Assembly (NCBI GenBank): GCA_019058445.1
Contig: JAHPZA010000001.1
Coordinates: forward strand, 124,001 to 188,000
Direction of reading: 5' to 3'
DNA: 64,000 nt
Source: Promethearchaeota archaeon
Lineage (GTDB): Archaea > Asgardarchaeota > Lokiarchaeia > Sigyniarchaeales > SOKP01
Positions 8,281 to 18,330 of this stretch are shown here, in pieces. A program made the position numbers and the translations under genes. The notes beneath the pieces are model-generated. The model had not been told where the DNA came from and made no database searches. It was given only the letters and a program-made list of their open reading frames with translations. Within the stretch, counting starts at the first letter, position 1. Each line of letters begins with the position of its first letter.

Positions 8281-8940
8281 ATGAATCAAAAAAATCAGCA
8301 TTATTCAACTGAATATCCAGATGTAAAATTAAAGATCTACACGATATCTGAAAGCTTACGAAGACATCTTTATATATTTAAAACCGCGACTGGTGTGTTT
8401 TCTTTTAAGAAAATTGATTTAGGAACACAGATATTAATCGAGAATATGACAATTCCTAAAAATCCTAGCGTTTTATTAGATTTAGGATGCGGATATGGCC
8501 CAATAGGAATTGTTTTAGGATATGAATCTCCCTTAAGTCAGATTTTCTTCATAGATATTAATAAACGAGCAACCTGGTGTTCAAAGCAAAATATTAAGAT
8601 TAATTTTCCGGAGAATAGGAATCGGTTTAAGGTACTAACAGGGAATTACCTTGAACCAGTAATAAAAAAGAGTATAAAGTTCGATGGAATATTTATGAAT
8701 CCTCCTATAAGAAAGGGAAGAGCAGAATTTCTAAAAATACTTAATGAAGCTCTAAACGTCTTAAAACCAAATGGATTTTTTCAATTTGTAATTAGAAAAA
8801 AAATGGGGGCTTCTTATATAGAAAACTTTATTAATAAAAATTTTCCGAGAAATAAATATAGTTTTAATATTTTATGTAAAAGAAGTGGCTATTGGGTTTT
8901 CAATCTTATGTTAAATACAGCATTTTCTGATGAAAATTAA
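8281..8940 (+). CDS. RsmC-like class I SAM methyltransferase
   Basis: A 219-residue Rossmann methyltransferase. The SAM-binding motif LLDLGCGYGPIGI lies at about residues 60-72, an acidic residue ends the next strand (FFIDIN), and the active-site NPPI motif (about 141-144) marks an amino-modifying enzyme. Size and the PKNPS linker resemble the MTS domain of RsmC-type N2-guanine methyltransferases, which act on rRNA or tRNA. The position just after cbf5 fits an RNA substrate. The exact base methylated is unknown. Confidence 0.85.
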   Translation: MNQKNQHYSTEYPDVKLKIYTISESLRRHLYIFKTATGVFSFKKIDLGTQILIENMTIPKNPSVLLDLGCGYGPIGIVLGYESPLSQIFFIDINKRATWCSKQNIKINFPENRNRFKVLTGNYLEPVIKKSIKFDGIFMNPPIRKGRAEFLKILNEALNVLKPNGFFQFVIRKKMGASYIENFINKNFPRNKYSFNILCKRSGYWVFNLMLNTAFSDEN

Positions 8941-9025
8941 AAACGTGTTAAGAAAAAATCGTAAAATTTTTTACGAAAGCGAAATTATTTATAAATAATT
9001 TGGAACTTTAAGAGGAATTATTTTT

Positions 9026-9283
9026 TTGACCAAGAAAAAAAAAATCGACGTATTATTACACGAACTTGTTCCGAAACATAAACTTTTAACTAAGAAAGAA
9101 ACATCTGATCTCTTAGAGAAATATCAAATCAGCGTTATTGATTTACCACAGATATTTGAAAAAGATCCGGTTGCAATTGCTATTGGAGCAAAGGAGGGCG
9201 ATGTAGTAAAGATTATACGTGATTCAAATACTACAGTAAAGACAATAAACTATTTTCGATATGTTAAAAAAGAAAAAGCCTAA
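9026..9283 (+). CDS. rpoH: DNA-directed RNA polymerase subunit H (Rpb5 C-terminal domain homolog)
   Basis: An 85-residue protein from a TTG start, the usual size of archaeal subunit H. It contains the family core HELVPKHKLLTKKE near the start and LPQIFEKDPVA and GAKEGDVVKIIRDS in the second half, and ends in YFRYV. It binds the jaw of RNA polymerase. It directly precedes rpoB by about 50 bases, the conserved archaeal order. Unlike eukaryotic Rpb5 there is no N-terminal jaw domain. Confidence 0.95.
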   Translation: MTKKKKIDVLLHELVPKHKLLTKKETSDLLEKYQISVIDLPQIFEKDPVAIAIGAKEGDVVKIIRDSNTTVKTINYFRYVKKEKA

Positions 9284-9334
9284 AAGAAGTTCTTTTTATA
9301 TAAATTCAAAGTAATAGTTGGTGTAAATTAAAAT

Positions 9335-12300
9335 TTGATTTCTGAGAATTTATCAAATGAGGATAAATGGGTAATATTAAAGAGTCTTTTTGATGAGAAG
9401 GGATTAGTAAGGCAACATTTGGATTCTTATAACAATTTCATTGAGCTTGAAATGCAAGATATTGTGAATGAATCTGGAGAAGTAGTACCTGATATTCCCG
9501 GATTTAAGATTAAATTTGGAAAAATAAAAGTTGGCAATCCGAAAGTTCGTGAGGCTGATGGGGCCACAATGGAAATAACTCCAATTGAAGCAAGGATAAG
9601 AGAACTTTCATATGCTGCTGATATCACTTTAGAAATGACCCCAATCACAATAGACGAGAGAACACAGAGAGAAGAAGCAGAAGAAACGCTCGACATCTAT
9701 ATTGGTAAAATTCCAATAATGCTAAAAAGTTGTCGCTGTCCATTAGAGAATTTATCGGAACCCGAATTGATAAATCGTGGTGAAGATCCATTAGATCCAG
9801 GAGGATATTTTATAATAAATGGTACTGAAAGAGTCTTAGTGACTCAAGAAGATCTAGCTCCTAACAGAATATTAGCCGAAGAAGCAAGTAGAAGTTCAAG
9901 TGCAACTCACCAAGCTAAAGTATTTTCTACTCGTAGTGGATTTAGAGCCCCAGTCACGATAGAAAGAAAGAAAGATGGTAATTTAAGGGTTTCATTCCCT
10001 TCTGTTCCAGGAAAAATACCATTAGCTATACTTATGCGTGCTCTAGGCTTACATTCTGACAGAGAAATTTTCGAAGCAATATCAGAAAATCCAGAAATAG
10101 AAAAAGAATTAATTCCTGTAGTGGATGTTGCTGCTGAAATTCAAGTATTAAAAGATCCTGAAAAATCTCAACAAAATGCTTTAGATTATATTGGTAAACG
10201 TGTTGCTATTGGCCAAACTAAAGATTATCGTATCCGTAGAGCTCTTCAAGTTTTAGATAGATATCTTTTGCCACATATTGGTAATAATGAAGAGGATAGA
10301 ATCAAAAAAGCCTATTATTTAGGACAAATGGCCCAAAAAGTTATGGAACTTGCATTAGCATTTAGAGACCCAGATGATAAAGATCATTATGCCAATAAAC
10401 GTTTGAAGTTAGCAGGGGAATTATTCACATCATTATTTAGAGTTGCCTTTCTTAACTTGGTTAAGGATATTAAGTATCAATTAGAGCGAACAGCCGTTCG
10501 AGGCAGAGCTCCAAATATAAAAACCGCGGTAAGAGCGGATGTAATAACTGAAAGAATAAGACATGCTTTAGCAACTGGAAATTGGGTTGGTGGAAAAGCG
10601 GGAGTTAGCCAATTATTAAATAGAACTAATCATGTAGGTACTTTGAGCCACCTTAGGAGAGTGATATCACCTTTAAGTCGAAGTCAACCACATTTTGAGG
10701 CAAGAGATCTTCATCCTACTCAATGGGGTAAAATATGTCCTGCTGAAACTCCTGAGGGTCCTAATTGTGGTTTGGTCAAAAATCTTGGCTTAACTTCAAT
10801 AATCTCTGTTGGAACTGATGAGAGAATTCTCGAGAATATATTACTCGATTTGGGGGTAATTCCTATAAATCAGGTTACAAATATTAGGGGAGATAAAGTT
10901 AAAGTGTTCCTTAATGGTAAATTAATTGGAATTCATCAGCAATACAATGCTTTCATACGGCAAATTAGAGAGAAAAGAAGAAAAGGAGAGATTGGTCAGT
11001 ATGTCAATATTGGCTATTATCACGATTCAAAGGAAGTACAGATAAATTGCGACGCCGGGAGAGCAACCAGACCGCTTTTTGTATTAAAAAACAAGAATTT
11101 ACTAATTAATAGTGAAGATATCGAAAAACTCAAACAAGGTAAATATATTTGGTCAGACTTAGTGCAAAAAGGGGTTATAGAATATTTAGATGCTGAAGAA
11201 GAAGAAAATGCCTATATTGCAATGTTTGAAGAAGATATTACCGCAGAACATACTCATTTTGAAATATCTCCTGCTGCAATCTTAGGGATTTGTGCCTCTA
11301 TTATACCTTTTCCTGAACACAATCAATCACCACGAAATACATACGAAGCTGGGATGGTCAAGCAAGCATTAGGATTATTTGCCGCGAATATGCATTTGAG
11401 GTTGGATACTAGAGGTCATACTTTACATTACCCTCAACAACCACTTGTTAAGACAAGTCCCATGGAAATTGTCGGATTTAATCAACGTCCAGCAGGTCAG
11501 AATTTTATTATTGGAATGATGAGTTTTGAGGGTTTTAACATTGAGGATGCTATTATTATAAATAAAGCCTCAATAAATCGAGGATTAGCTCGTAGTCATT
11601 TCTTTAGAACGTATGATGCTGAAGAAAGAAAATATCCGGGTGGTGAAGTAGACAAATTTGAAATTCCTGAAAGAGGAGTTAGAGGTTTCAAATCTGCCGA
11701 ATCATATCGATTATTATCAGAGGAAGACGGAATTATAGAGCCTGAAACTAAAGTAGATGGAGGAGATGTACTAATTGGAAGGACATCCCCTCCAAGATTC
11801 ATAAAATCTTATGAAGAATTCGAGTTAATGCAACCAAATCGAAGAGAAACTTCTAAGAATATGAGACATAATGAAAAGGGAATTGTGGATACAGTAATTA
11901 TTTCAGAAACAGTTGATGGAAATAAGCTTGTTAAAATTAAAGTGAGAGATTTAAGAATTCCAGAATTAGGAGATAAATTTTCTTCGCGTCATGGACAAAA
12001 AGGTGTACTTGGACTATTAGTACCTGAATGCGACATGCCATTTACTTCGAAAGGAGTAATCCCTGACATAATAGTTAATCCCCATGCTATGCCTTCGAGA
12101 ATGACTTTAGGTCAGTTATTTGAGGGTATTAGCGGTAAAATCGCATGTAATGTGGGGAAGCTGGGCGATGCAACAGCTTTCGAATGGAAAGATATCACTA
12201 AACTTCAAGAACAGTTAGTTCAGGCGGGATTTGAATTTAATGGAAGAGAAGTAATGTATAATGGGATTACGGGAGAAAAGTATGAAGCGGGAATTTATTG

Positions 12301-12706
12301 CGCTCCCATTTATTATCAAAAATTGTATCATCTAGTAGCAGATAAACTGCATGCCAGAGCAAGAGGTCCAGTCCAAATTTTAACTAGGCAACCAACAGAA
12401 GGTCGTGCAAGAGAGGGGGGATTAAGATTTGGAGAAATGGAACGAGATTGCCTTGTTGGTCACGGTTCTGCTTTATTATTAAAAGAACGATTGTTAGACG
12501 AGTCAGATCGAACTGTAATTCTTGTATGTGAAAAATGTGGTCTTCTTGCGGTCTATGATAGAAATAGAGATAAACGCTATTGTCCAGTATGTGGAGAGGG
12601 GACAATCATTTCAAAGGTTGTTTGCTCATATGCTTTTAAACTACTTTTACAAGAAATGATGAGCTTAGGACTCGCACCAAGATTAAAACTCAAGGAAAAA
12701 ATTTAG
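9335..12706 (+). CDS. rpoB: DNA-directed RNA polymerase subunit B, undivided
   Basis: An 1123-residue second-largest polymerase subunit, from a TTG start. It is a single chain, not the B''/B' split of many euryarchaea. Clear Rpb2 signatures include CPAETPEGPNCGLV, GFNIEDAIIIN, GDKFSSRHGQKG, RQPTEGRAREGG and GEMERDCLVGHG, plus a C-terminal zinc site CEKCG...CPVCG. It forms half of the active-site cleft with subunit A. In most archaea rpoA1 and rpoA2 follow; here a small membrane-protein gene on the other strand comes next, so the A genes are elsewhere. Confidence 0.98.
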   Translation: MISENLSNEDKWVILKSLFDEKGLVRQHLDSYNNFIELEMQDIVNESGEVVPDIPGFKIKFGKIKVGNPKVREADGATMEITPIEARIRELSYAADITLEMTPITIDERTQREEAEETLDIYIGKIPIMLKSCRCPLENLSEPELINRGEDPLDPGGYFIINGTERVLVTQEDLAPNRILAEEASRSSSATHQAKVFSTRSGFRAPVTIERKKDGNLRVSFPSVPGKIPLAILMRALGLHSDREIFEAISENPEIEKELIPVVDVAAEIQVLKDPEKSQQNALDYIGKRVAIGQTKDYRIRRALQVLDRYLLPHIGNNEEDRIKKAYYLGQMAQKVMELALAFRDPDDKDHYANKRLKLAGELFTSLFRVAFLNLVKDIKYQLERTAVRGRAPNIKTAVRADVITERIRHALATGNWVGGKAGVSQLLNRTNHVGTLSHLRRVISPLSRSQPHFEARDLHPTQWGKICPAETPEGPNCGLVKNLGLTSIISVGTDERILENILLDLGVIPINQVTNIRGDKVKVFLNGKLIGIHQQYNAFIRQIREKRRKGEIGQYVNIGYYHDSKEVQINCDAGRATRPLFVLKNKNLLINSEDIEKLKQGKYIWSDLVQKGVIEYLDAEEEENAYIAMFEEDITAEHTHFEISPAAILGICASIIPFPEHNQSPRNTYEAGMVKQALGLFAANMHLRLDTRGHTLHYPQQPLVKTSPMEIVGFNQRPAGQNFIIGMMSFEGFNIEDAIIINKASINRGLARSHFFRTYDAEERKYPGGEVDKFEIPERGVRGFKSAESYRLLSEEDGIIEPETKVDGGDVLIGRTSPPRFIKSYEEFELMQPNRRETSKNMRHNEKGIVDTVIISETVDGNKLVKIKVRDLRIPELGDKFSSRHGQKGVLGLLVPECDMPFTSKGVIPDIIVNPHAMPSRMTLGQLFEGISGKIACNVGKLGDATAFEWKDITKLQEQLVQAGFEFNGREVMYNGITGEKYEAGIYCAPIYYQKLYHLVADKLHARARGPVQILTRQPTEGRAREGGLRFGEMERDCLVGHGSALLLKERLLDESDRTVILVCEKCGLLAVYDRNRDKRYCPVCGEGTIISKVVCSYAFKLLLQEMMSLGLAPRLKLKEKI

Positions 12707-12713
12707 TCCAACA

Positions 12714-12731
12714 TTTTTTTTATTACTCTTT
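12714..12731 (+). terminator. T-rich terminator after rpoB
   Basis: A run of eight T followed by a second T-run lies within 25 bases of the rpoB stop codon, consistent with archaeal intrinsic termination and with the end of the short rpoH-rpoB unit. Confidence 0.45.
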
Positions 12732-12888
12732 TTAATGATATTCTAATAAAAATTCTGATATATGTAATTTAAAAAGCTTTAAAGTTCAGATTTGAACAAA
12801 TAATTTGGTTACATTGATCATTTTGTATGAGAAATTTATTCTTAAATAATTTATTCACAAAAATTCATTGAAAGATTGTAGAATAGAT

Positions 12889-13179
12889 TCAATAGCCCGC
12901 TTGGAGCAAAAAGAAATGCAATGAAAAACCTAAAAATATGGAACCAACCAAAATTGTGATAATAGACAGTCTAATTGAGGTTTCCCTTCCATACTTAGTA
13001 TAGAGTACTAAAATTAATAAAGCTACTATCCCTATTCCAAAAAAAATCCAAGCTAAAACCCATAAAACAAGTGAAGGGCCCTCAAATAGTTCTTCTGGAG
13101 GTCTTTCTTCTTCCCAAGGCCATTCAAAGTCATTTTGTAATATTGTACTAGTTAACACAAAAAGTAAGGTAAGAATCAT
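12889..13179 (-). CDS. Small membrane protein
   Basis: A 96-residue protein. A hydrophobic start (residues 2-14) resembles a signal peptide or anchor. A Trp/Glu-rich stretch (FEWPWEEERPPEE) follows, then two membrane segments (about 38-60 and 70-92) separated by a short basic loop (KYGRE). No family is recognised. It faces away from rpoB and looks like a single-gene unit. Composition supports a real gene, but its short length makes it only moderately certain. Confidence 0.55.
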   Translation of the reverse strand: MILTLLFVLTSTILQNDFEWPWEEERPPEELFEGPSLVLWVLAWIFFGIGIVALLILVLYTKYGRETSIRLSIITILVGSIFLGFSLHFFLLQAGY

Positions 13180-13320
13180 TTGTATTCAAATTTTAATTTT
13201 AAAGCTTGTTTAAGCTATAAATTTTTCATTTTTTTTTAAGTTTTTCAATAAATAGAATTTTAAAGAGATGTTCGCTTATTATTATTAAAATTTTTAAAAA
13301 AAATAAAACTCTAAGTTAAA

Positions 13321-14097
13321 ATGCATTATTTAAGTGAGCTAATTAAAACCCCTTCTTTACAGGATCCAGCAAAAAAGCATATGAATATTCACCGTCATTT
13401 TTATAGATACTCTAAAGGTGATTTTATCGGTCCTGCATTAAAGATAACTATTACAAAAGCAAGAATAACGCTTAGGGGATCACATGAATATGAAGATTTA
13501 ATTCAGGAAATTGTAGTTCGTACAATGGGTGGTAACGATATCAATATTAATGGGGTTTTAATTACAGGGAGCGATATTAATGAAGATCTTCAAAATCTTG
13601 GGTTAGATTGGAATTTAAAAAAATCCACTGGTAAAACAAAGAATTATAAGGCTGAAGTATCGGATAAAATTACAGCAGAACTTTTACTCAAAATTATTGA
13701 AAAGTTTCGAATAAATTCATATCTCCTACTATCTTTTAATGTTAATCCAACATGTAAGGTTAGTACAAAAAAGAGAATCCCTCAACCTTCTAAGAAAAAA
13801 GTGGATGAAGATGATATAAATAAGAGAGTTCAATTCTGCACAGGAGTAATTAACAATACCCAAGAGAATCTAAAATTGATAATTGATTTAGCATTATCAG
13901 ATTTTAAAGCAGACCTTCCTAATCAATTTAAAAACATAATATTACTAAATAACTATAAAATAGAAGAAATTATCCTCCCCAAAGATGTTAAAAATTCTAT
14001 GTTGTTAAGAATAATAGCAATCAGAAAAGGGAAAATGTTTCGTTCCCTTGAATATGATGGAGACATAATAGAGAAACAGTATAATATCGTTGTCTAA
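13321..14097 (+). CDS. Conserved-looking hypothetical protein upstream of TFE
   Basis: A 258-residue soluble protein I do not recognise. It has an N-terminal segment with RYSKGDFIGPALKI and IVVRTMG, a basic hinge (KKRIPQPSKKK) near residue 155, and a second alpha/beta half. The gene starts 86 bases before, and in the same direction as, the transcription factor E gene, so a role linked to transcription or translation is plausible but unproven. No cysteines form a metal site and no membrane segments are seen. Confidence 0.7.
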   Translation: MHYLSELIKTPSLQDPAKKHMNIHRHFYRYSKGDFIGPALKITITKARITLRGSHEYEDLIQEIVVRTMGGNDININGVLITGSDINEDLQNLGLDWNLKKSTGKTKNYKAEVSDKITAELLLKIIEKFRINSYLLLSFNVNPTCKVSTKKRIPQPSKKKVDEDDINKRVQFCTGVINNTQENLKLIIDLALSDFKADLPNQFKNIILLNNYKIEEIILPKDVKNSMLLRIIAIRKGKMFRSLEYDGDIIEKQYNIVV

Positions 14098-14183
14098 ATT
14101 TAATTGTTAAAAAATGTTGGCATAATTTAGTAAAATTTAATTCTTATAAAACACTAAAAAATATCATAAAAAGACTAAAATAT

Positions 14184-14780
14184 ATGAGTCAGAGAGGAAT
14201 GTCTTTAAATCCCTTTTTAAGATCTCTTCTATATCTTATTGGTGGCGATGTAGCAATAGAAGTCGGAATAGAACTTTTAAATTCTGAAAATGAAGATATT
14301 ACAGATGAGGATATTACCGAAAATATTAAGGATCGGATTGAGGGGAAAGGAATAGATTTCGAGCCCGATGATAGCGATATATTAAAATTAAATACTGTTC
14401 GAAAAACGCTTTATAAATTATACAGTGAAAAATTGGCTCAATTTAGAAGGATAAGGGATAAAAGCACTGGATGGTTTATCTATTACTGGTGGCATGAATT
14501 TGACTTTCTTGAGAGTATTTTACTAGAAAAAAAGAATTATGTCCAAAGAAAGCTCAGAGACAGGCTCCAATATGAAGAAAATAATTATTTCTTCATTTGT
14601 AAAGCTTGTGAAATGTCAAATATGAAATATAGATTTGATGAAGCATTTGAATTAAACTTTAGGTGCCCAGAATGTGGGGGCCCCTTAGAAGCTCAAGATA
14701 ATCAAAAAATAATTGATTTTTTAAAAGAAAAAATTGTACTCAATCAAAATGTAACAATTAGTAAGGAGTTTGAAGAGTAA
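14184..14780 (+). CDS. tfe: Transcription factor E, alpha subunit
   Basis: A 198-residue homolog of TFIIE-alpha. An N-terminal extended winged helix contains the family hallmarks TVRKTLYKLYSEKLAQF and STGWFIYYWW, followed by a charged coiled segment and a zinc ribbon (FICKACE...FRCPECGG, about residues 138-168). TFE stabilises the open promoter complex with TBP, TFB and RNA polymerase. It converges with the MBF1-like gene, with only five bases between stops. Confidence 0.95.
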   Translation: MSQRGMSLNPFLRSLLYLIGGDVAIEVGIELLNSENEDITDEDITENIKDRIEGKGIDFEPDDSDILKLNTVRKTLYKLYSEKLAQFRRIRDKSTGWFIYYWWHEFDFLESILLEKKNYVQRKLRDRLQYEENNYFFICKACEMSNMKYRFDEAFELNFRCPECGGPLEAQDNQKIIDFLKEKIVLNQNVTISKEFEE

Positions 14781-14785
14781 TATAC

Positions 14786-15319
14786 TCACTTTTTCTTTTT
14801 GATAAATGCAGTATCGCCCATTGAAGTAGTTGATGTCTTTTTCATATATTTTTTTGTATTAACTTTTACATCATCAGTGGCCTTGAGGATCTGAATTTTA
14901 TATACTTCTTCAATCTTTTTTGCTAATTTTAAATTCGGCTCTACTTTCCCAGATTCAATCCTCCTTAGTAGGGATGGTTTTTCATTTAATTTTTGAGCAA
15001 ATTGTTCTTGAGTAAGGTTTTTCTGCGTTCTGACATTTCGAATTCTCTTTGAGTAATCAGATACAATTTCCACTGAAGGTTCCAGAATACTGCTTTGTTT
15101 AGTAGACGGTTTTCTTTTAATAATTTTTTGTGTATTTTTAGAGGTTCTTTCAAAACTGGAGATTTTAGGTTTACTTATTATTTTTTTACCTAAATGTGCG
15201 CAACTTTGACATACTGTTATTTTTGCTCCTTCTATTAAGACTTTTTGACCTTTACCCCATATTTTGCCTCCACAAATGGGACAGTCATCATCTATTCTAG
15301 CATTTTTTTTTTTATACAT
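14786..15319 (-). CDS. MBF1-like transcription factor (zinc ribbon plus HTH)
   Basis: An archaeal multiprotein-bridging-factor-1 homolog of about 177 residues. The N-terminal zinc ribbon has CPICGG...CQSC. A basic linker leads to a Cro/C1-type HTH with RNLTQEQFAQKL-like spacing (KNLTQEQFAQKLNEK) and RRIESGKVEPNLKLAKKIE. I start at the ATG 12 codons inside the longest frame because the zinc ribbon of relatives begins near the N-terminus; the longer start is at 15355. MBF1 is associated with ribosomes in archaea. It diverges from the PAN gene, a common pairing. Confidence 0.9.
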   Translation of the reverse strand: MYKKKNARIDDDCPICGGKIWGKGQKVLIEGAKITVCQSCAHLGKKIISKPKISSFERTSKNTQKIIKRKPSTKQSSILEPSVEIVSDYSKRIRNVRTQKNLTQEQFAQKLNEKPSLLRRIESGKVEPNLKLAKKIEEVYKIQILKATDDVKVNTKKYMKKTSTTSMGDTAFIKKKK

Positions 15320-15535
15320 GGATAAACTTAAATCTATTATATATTTAAAAATCAATGGTGTTATATGATATAAATTAGCTAAAGGAAATTCTTATAATTT
15401 ATGTTTTTATGGAAATTTTATAAAATATAATATATAGATTTTTTTTACATCAAAGATTTAATTTTGATGAAGAGATAGACTTAAATTTATATGAATAAAA
15501 GTTTATTATTAAATTAAAATCGTTCAAATAAAAAC

Positions 15536-16762
15536 TTGGGTTTACTGAATGTGACAACTACTAAAGATAAAAAGAAGAAGGAAGAGACGAAAGATGGAGA
15601 GTATCTAATCACTTATACGAGGCATCTTGAAAAAAGGCTCCGTAATTTAGAGACTGAGAAACAGCTATTAGATGCAGAAAGATTAAGATTAGAGCAAGAG
15701 CTTCATAGTCTTAGGAATGAAATTGACAGATTAAGAGAGCCACCCCTAGTTTCAGCAACCGTTATTGATATTTTAGATGATAGTAGAGGAAGAGCAATTG
15801 TAAAAAGTTCAACCGGTCCTAGTTTTGTAGTCAATGCAAGTAGAAAAGTGAAGAATGAGAAGTTGAATCCTGGTATGAGAGTTGCTTTAAACCAACGTAC
15901 TTTTGCGATAATGGAGGTATTGCCAACAAAATTGGATCCTTTCGTTAAAGGGATGGAAGTTATTGATTCAATTCCAGATATCTCCTATAATGATGTTGGT
16001 GGTCTGGAGGACCAAATGCAAGAAGTGAGAGAAACTGTGGAATTACCCCTTAAAAAACCAGAGTTATTTAAGAAAATCGGGATAGAACCTCCCAAAGGAG
16101 TATTGCTATATGGAGCTCCTGGTACGGGAAAAACATTATTAGCAAAAGCAGTTGCTCATGAAACTGAAGCTACTTTCATAAGAATCATAGGTTCTGAATT
16201 AGTTCAGAAATTTATTGGGGAAGGAGCTCGATTAGTGAGAGAGATTTTTAATCTAGCAAAAGAAAAAGCTCCAACAATTTTATTTATTGATGAATTAGAT
16301 GCGATTGGTTCTCAAAGACTTAAAATCGCAACATCTGGAGATAGAGAGGTCCAAAGAACTTTAATGCAGCTGTTAAGTGAACTGGACGGATTTGATATAA
16401 GAGGAGATGTAAAAATTATTGGCGCAACAAACAGAGTTGATATCTTAGATCCCGCATTATTAAGACCTGGAAGATTTGACCGAATGATTGAATTTCCTAT
16501 TCCAGATGAATTTTCAAGAGAATCAATTTTTAAGATTCATACTAGGAATTTAACTGTGGAAGATGATTTAAATCTGAAGAAATTCGTTAATCTTACAGAA
16601 GGTGCAACAGGAGCGGATATTAAAGCAATATGTACTGAGGCTGGGATGTATGCTATACGAAGAGAAGCTGAAATGATTAAGGAAAGCGATTTTTTTGATG
16701 CCGTAAATAAAGTAATGCGAAAAGCAAAAGAAAAATTCGTAGACTCAAGACTATATATGTAA
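15536..16762 (+). CDS. pan: Proteasome-activating nucleotidase PAN (AAA ATPase)
   Basis: A 408-residue proteasomal ATPase from a TTG start. Residues 24-68 form the N-terminal coiled coil, about 70-130 the OB ring, and 150-400 the AAA domain with Walker A GAPGTGKT (193-200), Walker [12 protein letters not shown] and the second region of homology ending in RPGRFDR. The C-terminus LYM fits the HbYX motif that docks into the 20S alpha ring and opens the gate. It unfolds substrates for the proteasome in an ATP-driven way. About 180 A+T-rich bases separate it from the divergent MBF1 gene. Confidence 0.97.
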   Translation: MGLLNVTTTKDKKKKEETKDGEYLITYTRHLEKRLRNLETEKQLLDAERLRLEQELHSLRNEIDRLREPPLVSATVIDILDDSRGRAIVKSSTGPSFVVNASRKVKNEKLNPGMRVALNQRTFAIMEVLPTKLDPFVKGMEVIDSIPDISYNDVGGLEDQMQEVRETVELPLKKPELFKKIGIEPPKGVLLYGAPGTGKTLLAKAVAHETEATFIRIIGSELVQKFIGEGARLVREIFNLAKEKAPTILFIDELDAIGSQRLKIATSGDREVQRTLMQLLSELDGFDIRGDVKIIGATNRVDILDPALLRPGRFDRMIEFPIPDEFSRESIFKIHTRNLTVEDDLNLKKFVNLTEGATGADIKAICTEAGMYAIRREAEMIKESDFFDAVNKVMRKAKEKFVDSRLYM

Positions 16763-16857
16763 AGATATTTTACTTCTTACATTTTTATTTTAATATTAAC
16801 TATTCTAATAATAGTTAGTTTATTATCTAAACAAAATCTACAAGCTACATTAATAAA

Positions 16858-17349
16858 TTGAATGTTGAATATTTATTAGGATTGCGGAAAATTACAGCTA
16901 TATGTGATTATCAATTTGATCCAGAAATAACCGACGTCCTATTTAGTAATAAAGAAAATATTCACCTTGAGAGGTCAAAAAATACTAATAAAATTAGATA
17001 TATATACGTAAAAGACAATCTACTATTAACATTGAGACCAACTAACGGTTTGTTTACATTAAGTTTTTTCTCCGCCCAAAAAATAATAGATAATACCCCT
17101 CCACCTAAATTAAGGGCTATTGTATTGAATGAAGTCTCAGATTATATTAAAAAGGGGAGAAATGTCTTCTGTAAACATATTATTGATATTGACGAAAATT
17201 TAAGACCTATGGATGAAGTTATTATAGTTGATCAAAATGACGAATTATTAGCATTGGGTCGTTTAAAACTTCCGATTACCTATATCAAGACTTTTAAATA
17301 TGGTGTGGGTATTAATGTTAGAAAAGGAATTAATAAATCAAAAGGTTAA
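16858..17349 (+). CDS. PUA-domain RNA-binding protein
   Basis: A 163-residue protein. A pre-PUA-like N-terminal half (LRPTNGLFTLSFFSAQKI) precedes a PUA domain, about residues 85-160, with the pattern AIVLNEVSDYIKKGRNVFC, PMDEVIIVDQNDELLALGR and a final KYGVGINVRKGI. PUA domains bind structured RNA and occur in pseudouridine and archaeosine enzymes and in small stand-alone proteins. The gene lies just upstream of NAC in the same direction, which points to a translation-related job. No catalytic domain is attached. Confidence 0.85.
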   Translation: MNVEYLLGLRKITAICDYQFDPEITDVLFSNKENIHLERSKNTNKIRYIYVKDNLLLTLRPTNGLFTLSFFSAQKIIDNTPPPKLRAIVLNEVSDYIKKGRNVFCKHIIDIDENLRPMDEVIIVDQNDELLALGRLKLPITYIKTFKYGVGINVRKGINKSKG

Positions 17350-17387
17350 AAATCAAAATTAATTTTATATAGTAAATTGTTGTAAAT

Positions 17388-17876
17388 GTGAAAATAAGTA
17401 TGAAATTACCTAAAGAAATGCAGAAAAAAGAGAAGAGTAAACCAAAACGCCCTCAAGCAGTTAAAAAGAGAGAAGGTCAACAATTTGGGTCTAGACAAAT
17501 GCGTAGAAAAATGCAGCAACAAGGGATAGATATGGATCAAGTCGACGCAACACGAGTAATAATTGAAGGCCCTGAGAAAACACTTGTTATTACTCAACCT
17601 GAAGTGGTTTTAATGAAACAAGCAGGTCAGGAAATATACCAAGTAATTGGAACAGCAGAAGAATTTTCTCCAGAAGAAATTTCAATCGATGAGGCAGAGA
17701 AAATAGATGATAGTGAACCATTAGATGAATCCGAGATGAAACCTACCATTACTGAGAATGATATTATGTTAGTAGCGGCACAGGCAAATGTTGAACGAGA
17801 CGAAGCTGAGGCTGTTTTAATAGATTGCAATGGTGATATTGCTAAAGCTATTTTGCTTCTTAAAAATAGACCTTAA
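17388..17876 (+). CDS. nac: Nascent polypeptide-associated complex protein (alpha-NAC)
   Basis: A 162-residue NAC homolog. A basic N-terminus with SRQMRRKMQQQGIDMDQV contacts the ribosome. The NAC barrel follows (about 50-95, with RVIIEGPEKTLVITQPEV and IYQVIGTAEE). After an acidic linker comes a C-terminal UBA domain, about 120-162, with DIMLVAAQANVERDEAEAVL and NGDIAKAILLL. In archaea the protein is a homodimer that shields nascent chains at the tunnel exit. A GTG start at 17388 or the ATG at 17400 would both work. Confidence 0.96.
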   Translation: MKISMKLPKEMQKKEKSKPKRPQAVKKREGQQFGSRQMRRKMQQQGIDMDQVDATRVIIEGPEKTLVITQPEVVLMKQAGQEIYQVIGTAEEFSPEEISIDEAEKIDDSEPLDESEMKPTITENDIMLVAAQANVERDEAEAVLIDCNGDIAKAILLLKNRP

Positions 17877-17970
17877 ATTCTTAAAAGTAAAATTTGAATA
17901 ATAAGAAAACATTAAGAATAATGAACCTATTTAAAATATATTCATAAGGAATTATAATTAATGAGTTAAC

Positions 17971-18327
17971 ATGTCTAAAATTAAAAAAAAACCCGCCGAT
18001 CGCTCAACAACAACTATTTCGAAAAAGGATATCGCATTTGAGAAATCAATCCAGTTTTGTGCGTGGATGTTTTTAATCTCATTAAGCATATTTCTTGTTT
18101 ATTATGGTATTTTTGATATCATCTTAGAAGAAATTGATATTGAAATCACCGCTATGCTATTTTCCTACGCTCTTTTTACGGGAACATCTTCTGCACTTTG
18201 CTTTGCTTTATCAACAAAAATAAGAAGAAATAGAGATAGAAAGAAAGAGATATTTATAGACTGGATTATAGCTGAGTTTTTGTTTTGTATGTTTGCGATA
18301 TTTTCAGTAGCGGTTTATCAATGGTAA
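17971..18327 (+). CDS. Small multi-pass membrane protein
   Basis: A 118-residue protein with a basic, hydrophilic N-terminus (about 28 residues) and three predicted membrane helices, about 29-50, 60-80 and 98-117. A basic loop (STKIRRNRDRKKE) lies between the second and third. By the positive-inside rule the N-terminus and this loop are cytoplasmic. No family is recognised. It converges with the cupin gene with three bases between stops. Confidence 0.65.
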   Translation: MSKIKKKPADRSTTTISKKDIAFEKSIQFCAWMFLISLSIFLVYYGIFDIILEEIDIEITAMLFSYALFTGTSSALCFALSTKIRRNRDRKKEIFIDWIIAEFLFCMFAIFSVAVYQW

Positions 18328-18330
18328 AAA

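Noticed and set aside
12788-12806. A TTCAGATTTGAA sequence resembling a tRNA T-arm
   Set aside because: No acceptor or anticodon arm can be built around it; it is just a small inverted repeat.
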